The position numbers and the translations under genes are program-made. Shown one piece after another: positions 23,001 to 35,000 of a stretch of DNA of 64,000 bases; the stretch's first letter is position 1, and each line of letters starts with the position of its first letter. Source of the stretch: Mesorhabditis belari (lineage: Eukaryota; Nematoda; Chromadorea; Rhabditida; Rhabditidae); the NCBI GenBank assembly GCA_958450365.1, contig CAUEEP010000729.1:330001-394000 (forward strand), read 5' to 3'. The notes under the pieces are model-generated. The model searched no databases. It was not told the DNA's origin and saw only the letters and a list, made by a program, of their open reading frames with translations.

Positions 23001-26000
23001 AAGGCGAGGATCCATTTCCGATTTTTTCTGACAAAGAGGAGGCAACTTCTGAGCGAAAGAACAAGGCTGAAAAACGCACTAGATTTGCCAACTTGAGCTA
23101 TTTTGAAAGATTCCGCCATGAGGGGCTCGAAGACACAGCAAACCCTTCGACAAGTTACCAAGTGCCTGAATTTGATGCGGCTAACTCCAGTCCGATGGTA
23201 CATGAAAATCTTCCACATCACCCGTTGTCAGATTCAGTGAATTTGCATGCCAACTATGCAACCTATCCAAGAAAAACTCAACGTTTGCGGATTTTCTCTC
23301 GATTTATCCATCCCGGTGAAGTAGAGATGATTGAAAAGGAAAAAATTGACAAGTCACTATATCCAATACAAACAGCCACGGAAGGAGATGTCGATGTAAT
23401 GCAAAGAAACTCGGAGATGGTTTTCTCGAATCTAAAATCATCGTGTGAAGCCTATCACGAGGGTCAATACCACAAACTGCCCATTGTGCCTCCATTCACC
23501 CCAACAAAGTCCTATCAGCCTCAACTATCAGCTGATGCGGCCACTTCTCCAATCCATAACCTTGAACCGCTAGCCGAGCTGGAGTCACGGCTTTTCAATT
23601 TGCAAGACGAGATCAATGGGCCTGAGACGGAGATTGTCGAGGTGCGCATTGAGAGACGTTGCGAGATCGAACTGCGTCCCGTGTACACACTGAAGAGCAA
23701 AAAGCCGCGTCCAGCGGGGGGCGGGGTTTCGCGTGGAGTGGCGGAGAGAAAAGATATCCACTCCACTTTCACCACAACTCCCCCGCCAACAGAGGAAGAG
23801 GACCAACCCTCAACCAGTGCGACCATGCCATCGGGTCGAAACTTTCTTCAACGAATCGGCCTATTCAAGGTGATTTTTTATTCTTGATGTTGTTGCAGCT
23901 TTCCGCTTTTGCAGCTTTTGTTGCAGCTTTGGCTTTTTGGTGCTAAACAATCGTACACGTATCCCTTGTTTTGTGGCTTAACCTGAGTTTTGAAAATTGT
24001 TTTTGCTTAATCTTGAGCTGGTTTTAAACTTGAGTGGATCAAGATTTTAGACTATGTCTAACTTTTAAGATTTTAAGATAGGGAACCAAATTTAAAGAGA
24101 AATTTATAACGTTCCAATAAGGTTCCAATACGGTTCCAATACGGTTCTAATACGGTTCCAATACGGTTCCTTTTACGGTTCCAACAAGGTGCCAATACGG
24201 TTCCAACCCGTCTCCAATACGGCTCCAATACGGTTCCTTTTACGGTTCCAATACGGTTCCAACCCGTCTCCAATACGGTTCCAATACGGTTCCAATACGG
24301 TTCCTTTAGTTTATAATTTATAACAAATAACGTATTCAAGGCTATTGTTTACTATTAAATGCAAATTGTTTTAAAGTTTTAAAGCCAGCTCAAATTTAGC
24401 TAAAGAAATGACTCTAATTGTGGTGTAAAGCCCGTTGTTTTCTGGCTTTCCAGTGGGTTAATTTCTAAAATGAAAACGCTACGGCTCATTTCATTTTCTT
24501 TTTTTGTTTTTTCGTTGTGTTGTGTGGTCTTCTCCTTTCGCTGTCGTTGCAAATTCGCTCAACACTCGTTAGTCCCCAGGGCTTGTGTTTCAATTTAATT
24601 TTTTTTCACCAATGCTTTCATCCTTGGTTAACCCTTCACCTACACTCAAAAATAACAACAGATAGACGTGCTCGTTATTTGAAAAAAAAACTTAAGCCTT
24701 TAAAATACTAATTTTAAAGTTGTGTGGCAAGTGTTTTGTGCAGTTTCGTTAGGAAAAGCTGAATAAAGTTAGATTTTAGTTTAAAAGTCTAATAATAATA
24801 ATAATAATTCAACTATTCATTTTAAAACCCAGTCAATCGTTAAGATATTCAGCTAAACCCTAACAAATCTGACCAAAGATTTCTTTCACTTATGGTAGAT
24901 TTCTTTATAAGACAAGTGTCGAATAGAAAACGCTTTAAGCTTAAAGAGATTCAAAGTCATTTTTCTATTTTGCTATTGTTTCAGCAAGTCTAATGTATCA
25001 GTTTAAAAGGTGTCAGTTAATGTCAGTTAAAAGGTGTCACCATTTTCATTTCATTTTCAGTTCATTTTTCACTAAAAACTAAACATTTTTCACTGCAAAG
25101 GTATCTGTCGCAAAGGTAGAAAGCGCCACAAATCTTTGGCAGTTGGGAAGAAGAGGAAAAAGCAAGGAAAAATCTCGAGTGGGTCTATAGGGAAAGGGTG
25201 AAGAGGTGAAGAGTAAAGGAGAGTGGTGAAGAGTAAAGGAGAGTGGTGAAGAGTAAAGGAGAGTGGTGGAAAGGCGGCAAAGGATAGGAGGGCAAGGCAG
25301 GATCTCTTTCGAGAAGGGCCATGATTCCCCAGGGTGGGCTAGCACCAGCTAAACACCTGGCTATAGACAGGCAACTTAACTAGGCTATGGACATTAGCAA
25401 CTAGGACAATTTAACTAGGCTATGGACATTGGCAAGTTTATCATAAGCTAACTAGAGTAGACAGGAGCAAGAGATGGAAACGAGGAGCAAGAGATGAACT
25501 TACTGCTACAGCAGTTGGCTACAGCAGTTGGCTACAGCAGTTGTCTACAGCAGTTGGCTAAATCCTCACCGAAGAATTTACTAATCATATCGCTGCGGGG
25601 GTAGAAGGGATCCAAGCCTTTGTCTCTCTTTTTAGAAAAGCCAAGCCAGGGATCCCCGTCGGCTCAATTCCCTAGGGTGTATCCCACTTTTTTTTCAAGC
25701 AAAAAGAGGAGACGGGGCTCGGTCACGACACGGTTCCGCACTCCGGACATCTTCCCTTTTTGCTCAATGTCCCCGAAATTTCTTTGAATTCGAATGAGAC
25801 ATTCGGAATTTTTTCCCCGAAATTTTTAGACTTTAAATCAAGATTTCTGGAGTTGAAATGGGAGTCCTTTATTGAGAGAACTTTTGCAAGAAAGAAGCAA
25901 ATCAAGATCTTTCGATTGAGAAGCTGAGTCTGGATCTAAAATAGGAAAAGAAATGGAGTGTTTAAGCTGTAGGCTTTAGGCTTTAAGCTTTAGGCTTTAG

Positions 26001-29000
26001 GCTTTAGGCTTTAGGCTTTAGGCTTTAAGCTTTAGGCTTTAGGCTTTAAGCTTTAAGCTTTAGGCTTTAGGCTTTAGGCTAGCTTTAAGCTTTAGGCTTT
26101 AGGCTTTAGGCTAGCTTTAAGCTTTAGGCTTTAGGCTTTAAGCTTTAAGCTTTAGGCTTTAGGCTTTAGGCTAGCTTTAAGCTTTAGGCTTTAGGCTAGC
26201 TTTAAGCTTTAGGCTTTAGGCTAGCTTTAAGCTTTAGGCTTTAGGCTAGCTTTAAGCTTTAGCCTCTAAGCCTTAAGCAGCTTTAGCCTCTAAGCTTTAA
26301 GCTTTAGCCTCTAAGCTTTAAGCTTTAGCCTCTAAGCTTTAAGCTTTAGCCTCTAAGCTTTAAGCTTTAGCCTCTAAGCTTTAAGCTTTAGCCTCTAAGC
26401 TTTAAGCTTTAGCCTCTAAGCTTTAAGGAAAAGCTTAGGCTTCAAAAGGAAAGCTCTGATGACACTTTTGTATCCAATACTTTCAATACTATTTGCTTAT
26501 ACCTTTGCGACATTTCCCTACCCTAACAAACACCAAAAAATCAAAGGCACTTGTTTTGTGGCTTATGTTGTGAAGGCATTGTTTCAGTTGATACATGGCA
26601 TGTACTTCTTCAATGTACTTTGCGCTAAACGCACACTTTCTGATTTACTCATTTGTTTCGAGAAAATAAAGAAATCAGCACACGAGAAAAGGTGTGTTTA
26701 TGAGCACAAAGTACAAGGGAGAAGCTGGCTTTAGTAGTTTTTGAAGGAAAAAAAACCTGTGGTCTCTTAGAGAATAGACAAATTGCAGAATGGGACGTCA
26801 AAAGAAAAGAAGAAAAAGTCGAAGAAGGGAAAAGATGGGACGGATACTTCGTCTTCGAGCTCGAGCAGTGAAGACGAGAAGGTGAGTTCGAGAAAAATTG
26901 GGGAAAAGGGGCTGATGAGAGGAGGAAGAAAGAAAGAAAGAAAGAAAGAAATAAAGAAAGAAAGAAAGAGAGAATAAGATGGGTAAACAACTCAACAACA
27001 TTCAACCAAAGAAGATTGATTTCTTCCCTTGGGATTTTTGGTAAAAAGATTCCGGAAAATGACCACTAGGCACTAGGAAGTGTTTAAGACTAAAACTAGA
27101 GACTAGAGATTAAAAGTAAAACCAAAAACCCATTTCATTTCTAAAATCTAACTACTCTAAACTACAAAGTGATCAGAAATAACCCCGAAAAAAACCTTTT
27201 TCTTCCAAACCAAACCTCGATCTTTATGAACTAAATAAAAAAATGTTTAAAAATCGTTTATTATAAACTCTTAGTAACTTACCCTAAAGTCTCGAGTATA
27301 CTTTCATCCGAGTATAAGTTCTGTCTTAATGAAGAGGCTAGGGAGGGATCCATAAGACTGAGCACCGGAGAGGAGCAGGGCGGACGCGCCGAGCCACGCC
27401 CGGAGCAACAAATAACAGCATAAAATTGCTATAACCCTCAATAAATTTACATCTATTATTGTTCTTAAAAAGCAAAAAAGTGATGCTGCAGCGGGGTTCG
27501 AACCCTCGACACACCGCACCGGAGACAGCCGTCAATTTGCATGCGAAAACCAAACAGAACTTATACTCGCGACTTTAGGGTAAATCTAAAAGATTGCTCA
27601 AATCTAAAAGATCTAAAAGATCTAAAAGATAAAAGATGATGTTAAGCCGTTTCTGTAATTTCTAGAAGTTGAATGAAGCAGATCAGGCACAGATTTTCGA
27701 TAAAATAACCTATTTTTGAACTCTAAATAATCGATTTTCGATAAAATAACCTATTTTTGAACTCTAAATAACCAATTTTCAATAAAATAACATATTTTCG
27801 ACACTGATTAGACTCTGAATAGACTCTGAATTGACTTATCTTTTATGCAAAACCATTTTTGACATCAGAAATTGAAAATCGACTATTTTAACCACTTTAA
27901 CGATTTTAATCACAATTTTCACAAGAATCTGTAAAAATCTGTGAAATTGGATCTGTAAAACTTGTGATTTTGTAGCTAAAAGACCCTGAACAAGAATAAA
28001 ACTGAAAGAGCTGAAAACAAGAAAAAAGAATACCAAAAACCCTGCGATTACTTTGTACCTGTAAAAACGTGTTTCTGGCACACTTAGCTCTTCAAGCAAG
28101 AAAGCTCTTCGAGCAAGAAAACAAAGGATTCAGTGAACCAGAAATGGTGTGTTTACAATCAGCACAAAGTAAAAGCTGAACAAAAACTGAGCTGACCAAA
28201 AGAGCTGAACAAAAGAGCTGAACGATTCGTTTCTCTAGGCTGTTGTCGTCGTTCGTCAAAGCACCACCACGACGACAGCAAATCGATCTCCTGGGGAGAT
28301 GCCACCGCAGGTAATTTCTTTCAAATATTATCACTTTATTGCACTCCTCTCTGATTCTCTTGGCGAATTTTCAATTCATTTTTAATTTTTTTCAATTTTT
28401 CTCAATTTCTCACCATTATAAGATCTTGATCTAAGATCTAAGACCATTCTAAGACCATTCTAAGATCTTGATTTAAGATCTAAGACCATTATAAGACCAT
28501 TCTAAGATCTAAGACCATTATAAGACCATTCTAAGATCTTGATCTAAGATCTAAGACCATTCTAAGATCTTGATTTAAGATCTAAGACCATTCTCAGATC
28601 GTCTTGATTCCTGAATTTGATTAGTAATAAGTTTTCTTAATCTAGAACCTAATCTAATCCAAATCTAATCCAAATCCGAATTGATATCTAAGATTCTTCT
28701 TTTGAAATTCCTGCGTACTTTGTGTACAACCTTGTACAGCTTTGTACAGCTTTGTACAGCTTTGTACAGCTTTGTACAACTTTGTACAGCTTTGTACAGC
28801 TTTGTACAGCTTTGTACAGCTTTGTACAGCTTTGTACAACTTTGTACAACTTTCTCGCACTAAATCCCTCATTTTCCAATGATTTTGCGTTGTTGCGAGA
28901 AAAATGAGGAATCTAATGCGAATTCGTTTCCATTTTAGCCCAAAGTACGCTTGTGAAAAGCGAAAAGAGCAGTGAATCTTGTGAAATCTTTTTCATCCAA

Positions 29001-32000
29001 TTTATCCATCCCTATCCAATGTAGACGTTGCACTACACGCCGGCCGATCACTCGTGCGGTGTGGTGATCAGGCAAGAAACCGATCAAACCACGTATCGCC
29101 TTGTCGGCAGCGGATTGACGCCGCGCGTCGATCCGAATAATCCGGTAGGCTGAAAGAGAAAAAAAGAGCTGATCGCTTTTTGTACTCCCCAGTGAAGCTC
29201 GTGAAATCATTGCTTTTGCCTGAGATGAATCGGCTTTTGTCTGAGAAATTCCCCATCTCATTGCTTTGTTTCTACCTGAACATCAGCCATGTTAACTCCG
29301 TTGAATTTTCCCGTTTGCTGTCGGCAATCTACGAGCAATCTACGAGCAATCAGCAATCAGCAATCAGCAATCAGCTTCTATCTTCCCTGGGTTTATTTGA
29401 AAAGCGTTGAATTCGCTTTTATTCGATTGGAAATCAAATTTTCTATTAAATGAAAGTAAATTCAACTTTTTTTACAAACAAAACCGGCTAAGATACGAGC
29501 AAAATTCGTAGATTGCCAATGGCAAACGGGCGGAGTTACCCATGACTGCTGGATAAACGTCTATAGGTATTTTTAGACTATAACTTCTCATAAGTCCATC
29601 CAATTTAAATGCTTTTGATGTCAATCGATGCGGGAGAAGATTTCCTATCGATTGACATCAAAATCATGCAAATTGAATGAACTTATGAGAAGTTATAGTC
29701 AAAAAGACTCCGTACACCTATAGACATTTACAAATGTCGCGAAATCTTCCCAGGCTTTTGTGATCGTTGCTTTGAAGAGGACTTGAAAAAAAGTACTTCT
29801 TATCGAAAACAAAAACGCATCCCTTTTGGTAAATCTCTTCATCAAAATAAGATTTTCCTTTCGTCAGAAGCTCTTAGCAAATTAAATCTAAAAGATTGCT
29901 CAGAAGTTAAGCGTTTGCGAGTTTTGAAATTAAAAGCATTTCCTCCATTTGCTCGTGTGTAACTACTTTCTATCGCTATGCACAAATAATTGGCACTTGG
30001 GTAGTTTAGAGGATTTTGAGTGAAGATGTCAAGAATGGAGAGTCAAGCAATTGCAATGACTCTCTCTTTCTATAGAGATGAAAACGGTATTTTATCAGTA
30101 GGAAATGAGAAAAGAAGGGCTTAGGAAAAGGCATAGGCCAAGATTTCTCCTTATGCATGACTCTAGAATGCATTCGGTGCGCCTGGAGGGTTCGGTGCGC
30201 CATTTAAAAGTGTTTTTCATCTACCGGCTTTTCTCTAATAGTAGTGCACCCCACCGAGCCGATGACTATTTTACGGTTTCTAAGTTTTCCCAGAAGCTCA
30301 ACACTCAAATCACCCACTAGATTTCATCGTTAGCTACATTTTCCGACCGCACATCGATAGGTTCTGATAAGCGGTTCTCGAGATTTCGAGGAATTTAGGC
30401 AACGCTTAGAGGGCACTACTAAGAGAGAATACGGTATAAAAATCGAAGAAATTAAAAGAAAAGCTATAATGCAATGCTAGAAGTTGCTTCAAAAGAAAAA
30501 CAAAAACAAAAAGCTTGAATTGAACCATAGGGGTTGAACCATGTTCCTATGGGCGGAAGCCTGGCGCGTTATCCACTAAGCCACCAAGACTCGTTTTCCG
30601 AGGTAGGAAAGAGGTTTTTAAACCCTCCATTTTTTCGAAATCTATTCTCTTAAAATCTATCAAAAATAAACAAAAATTTTTGAAAACAGTCACCTTAAAC
30701 TACCCAAGTGCCAATTTTTTATCAACTTTGGCAAAAAAAAACAAAGCCAACTGTTTCCCGAATAGAATGACTCATGTTTTGCCCTGTTTCATCTCTAGAG
30801 TGTGTTCCTCGCGAGTAATGCGTTTTGTAAAACGCACATTTAAAAATACCGACTGGGGCTACCAGTGGTGAATTTATCGCATACACGAAATATATCAATC
30901 ACAATACAACGACACACACAATACTAGGCTATATCTTAACTTAGCCCACGTCATGACAGACGGCTCCCTAACCCTAAGCTCAATGGGGAACTAAATAGCT
31001 TTTTTGGTGGTGAAGGGAAGATGACGATGAAGGAGTGGCTTGTCACTTTAAAGAACTGGGGCCACAACCACCAGACTGCCCTCCAGAAAACCTCTTCAAC
31101 CCGAAGGGAAAGGAAATCCGAAGGGGGTGACCATGTCGCATGTGGGGTTCGAACCCTCGACCTTCCGATTAAGATAAAAGACACTTAACCAGTCAGCCAC
31201 ACGTGCTTTACTTGGAAAAAATTGCCGTGCTTTTAGCAAAAATTATTGCAAAAAAAATGACGCAAAAATCACGAGCCCCTCGACACTTTTTAAAGATACT
31301 CAGCCGTTTAACTGATTTGGTGGAGATGTAAAGATATTCAGTTGTTTTAGCTGTTTTGTTGCCAGATTTCCTTCAAATGTAAAGATATTCAGTTGTTTTA
31401 GCTGATTTAGTGGGAAATTCTTTTCCAATATACAAATATTCGGTTGTTTAATCAAACTGGTCCCAGATTCCCTTCAAATATAAAGATATTCAGTTGTTTT
31501 AGCTGATTTGGTGCCAGATTCCCTCCAAATATAAAGATACTCGAGCCATTACTCGAGTAATAGCTCGTAATGACTCGCGTAATGACTCGCCAGGAACACA
31601 CTCTATTCAACCTCAGCATCATCTCAGCTTTTGTCATCCTGAGCTAAATTTCCTCAAAAATTTAACATAAGCTTGTTTTCGGCACATTTGCAAAGCTCTA
31701 TATTTATAAATTTCTCAAAAACTTTCAAACTTTCAAACTTTCCGTGCTTTTTCAAAGTTTTAAAAATAATTTGCATGCAGCATGGCTAATTTCTATCAAA
31801 ATAACCTCAATATCTTTGCATGCTGCATGTTAACCAACAAAAACAAAGCTGCAAATATTGAAAAGTATGAAAATATTGTATTTTAAATTATCTACATATC
31901 GAATATGTGAATTTAGTTTAGCATTTTTAGCAAAAATTTTAGCATTTTTGAAAAAAACTCGTGTTTTTGAATGATTCCCCAACTTTGATGGTCTATAACT

Positions 32001-35000
32001 TTGTCCAGAGATAACATTATTGTAACTTTTTTATATCATTTGATAGAGATTCTTTTAGGCTTTCAAATGATACCAAATAGAGTTTGATTGGATAATCGAG
32101 TCCAAGAAAATCAGAGCCAACTCTGAGCATGGTCTATCCGACTCTGGATTTTGACCGAGTCGTAACACTTTGAAAGCCTATAACTTTGTCCAGAGATCAT
32201 ATTTTCACTAACTTTTTATATCATTTAATAGAGAATCTTTTAGGCTTTCAAATGATACCAAATAGAGTTTGATTGGATGATCCAGTCCAGGAAAATTGAA
32301 GGAAACGCTAAGGAAAACAGCATTCGATCCAACTGTGCAGTATTGCATGGTTTTCACGAGAATCAATGATCCAATCAAACTCTATTTGGTATCATTTGAA
32401 AGCCTAGAAGATTCTCTATGCAATGATATAAAAAGTTAACAATAATATGATCTCTGGACAAAGTTATAGGTCTTCAAAGTGTTACGACTCGGTCAAAATC
32501 CACGCCCGAGTCAGATAGACCATGCTCAGAGTTGGCTCTGATTTTCTTGGACTCGATTATCCAATCAAACTCTATTTGGTATCATTTGAAAGCCTAAAAG
32601 AATCTCTATCGAATGATATCAAAAGTTAACAATAATATGATCTCTGGACAAAGTTATAGACCATCAAATTTGGGGAATCATTCAAAAACAGGAATTTTCC
32701 AAATTCCAACAGTTTTATAACAGTTTTGGTTTTATTTTTGATAAATTGATAACCTAAGTAAGTACAATTTAGTACTAAGTACAGTTAGTCGGCGTTTCTA
32801 TGTACTTTATGTACTATGAAACGTTCTGATCTAGCTGATCTAGCTGCGAGGCAAACTCTAGCGCACTTTCTAGCACTTTTAAAGCAAATGGCACTATAAG
32901 AAAAGATAAAACTAAACTAAATGATGTGATGCAGTCACTGCCGTCAACGATGGCTCGAGCGGAACGACTGAATTTACGGTCGCCGCGTCTAGAGCACGCC
33001 GAGCGGATTCTCACTATCCGCGGTGCCTCCGATCTGCCGGTCTCCCTCGCGGTACAGTCTCTATTGCTCTCTATTGCTCTCTCACACATGCTCGAGAATC
33101 GCTAACTACTTGTTTTTTCATTTTTTGCCAAATTTTTGCGTTTCCTTTACGTCTGGGTGACTCTAGTGTTACTGTAGAATTGTTTAGCATGTTTATTTCC
33201 AAACTGACGGGCTCAAGGCTACTGTAGTTTCTACTTGACTATCTAACTTGACTACTTGACTACTATCGAGTAACTGGCTACGGTAGCATCTAATTGGTTA
33301 CCGTAGTATCTAGTTATTAGCTATTTTAGCATCTAATTGGCTACTGTAGCCTTCAAAGGTGCTAGTGTAGCATCTACTTGACTACTGTAGTATCTAAATG
33401 CTGGCTACGGTAGTCTATAACTGGCTACTACAGCTACAAATGACTACAGTAGTCTAATTGAGAACTGTAGTATCTAATTGCTGGCTACAGTAGCTTAGAA
33501 CTGGCTACAGTAGCTTAGAACTGGCTACAGTAGCTTAGAATTGGCTACAGTAGCATAGAGTTGGCTACAGTAGCTTAGAATTGGCTACAGTAGCTTAGAA
33601 TTGGCTACAGTAGCATAGAATTGGCTACTGTAGCTTAGAATTGGCTACAGTAGCATAGAATTGGCTACTGTAGCTTAGAATTGGCTACAGTAGCATAGAA
33701 TTGGCTACTGTAGCTTAGAATTGGCTACAGTAGCATAGAATTGGCTACTGTAGCTTAGAACTGGCTACAGTAGCTTAGAACGGGCTATAGTAGCATAGAA
33801 TTGGCTACAGTAGCTTAAAACTGGCTACGGCAGCTTAGAACTGGCTATCGTAGTTTAGAACTGGCCACTGTAGCAGCTACAGTAGTCTAATTGAGTACTG
33901 TAGTATCAAATTTCTGGCTACGGTAGCTTCCAACCGACTACTGTAGCATCTAATTGGGTGACTAGCTACTATAACAGCTACAATTGACTACTGTAGCATC
34001 TACTTAACTACTGTAGTATCTAATCACGGGTTACGGTAGCCTAACTACTGTAGCATTTCATAGAACTGGCTACGGTAGCTACGGTAGCTACGGTAAGTTA
34101 CAAGTTACGGTAGCCGAGTAAGCGACTTTCGAGCCCAACAAAGTGATTTCTTTGACAAAGAGTCGCCCAGGCAATGTGTGCGCTTTATTTTCTGGCTTTT
34201 CATCGCTTACTACCCAATGCCATTGAGCCAAAAAAGCACTCAAGTCTTACTGTAGAAATTCTAGACTCAATTCAGCCAACTTTCAATGCTCAATCTGCTC
34301 AATGCTCAATCACCATTGGCACTCAAAAAAAACAAACTGCTAACTCTAACATTTTGCTTTTGCAAAGCTAACCTGCAAAGCTAAGCTTTTTTTTTAACAT
34401 TTTCTTTGTTTATTTTCGATTTTCATTCAGGTGTTTAAATCAAAAATTCCAAAAACAAATTTGATTTTTATTGGGTTTTTTGGATATTGGATTTTTGTTA
34501 TTGGATTTTTGGAGTTTTGGAGTTTTATTTCTAAATAATTGTCTTATGTCGAGATAGAGATTGCTTGTGTTGGGCTTATATTGAAAAAATGGAAAAGATT
34601 ACGATAATCTAATCACTTTTTTTTAGGAGAGCGGACAGCCACACACTACGGTACAGCGATGGCAAGAAACGAACATTCTCCCTGATCAGGTAAATCGATT
34701 GGGTTATAGAAAGCGTTATAGAAAGCATTAGAAAGCATTATAGCATTCTAGAAAGCATTATAGCATTCTAGAAAGCATTAGAAAGCCTTCTAGAAAGCAT
34801 TATAGCATTCTAGAAAGCATTCTAGAAAGCTAACTTGACCTAAATTGAGATAGGATAGTTTGATGTTTTTTAATGTTTGTTTAATGTTGTTTAATGTTGT
34901 TTAATGTTTTTTAATGTTTTACAATTAAATTGTTAATAAAATGACATTCAGGTGGTCACTGAAGTCGACGAAGATGGAAACACAGTGACGTGAGTTTAAC

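Larger units (their letters stand above)
12890..23015 (+). repeat. Nested coding tandem array: 303-bp, 564-bp and 867-bp units
   Basis: Each module holds AVVYLKEV(P/Q)GEENEE, KKKRDWGFHLPSFKIGG, RRSTKEGEEPYPIVSEPYEG and PLDSVDRENDLE. Short unit A (101 codons) ends ERLPFETEPATDNTEVVAVP. Long unit B (188 codons) ends EKIPLDTTPVPESKTTT and adds RRFFLFGRVRHEGEEEV, TSYEGPLEELPREDDLG and HAAVYHQGDSWLTANEQ. Module start spacing alternates 303 and 564 bp, giving an 867-bp A+B higher-order unit. From about 19233 to 20445 and 21009 to 21615 unit A is repeated alone. Copies agree almost base for base, including silent sites. Confidence 0.93.

Noticed and set aside
23093..23887. Separate gene starting MSYFERFRHEGLED
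   Set aside because: It continues the giant exon in the frame left after the damaged unit at 22735-22925, and its start is not an ATG with leader context. It is better read as the 3' part of the same exon.
28725..28853. CRISPR-like array
   Set aside because: Decamer units are contiguous with no spacers, and the genome is eukaryotic.
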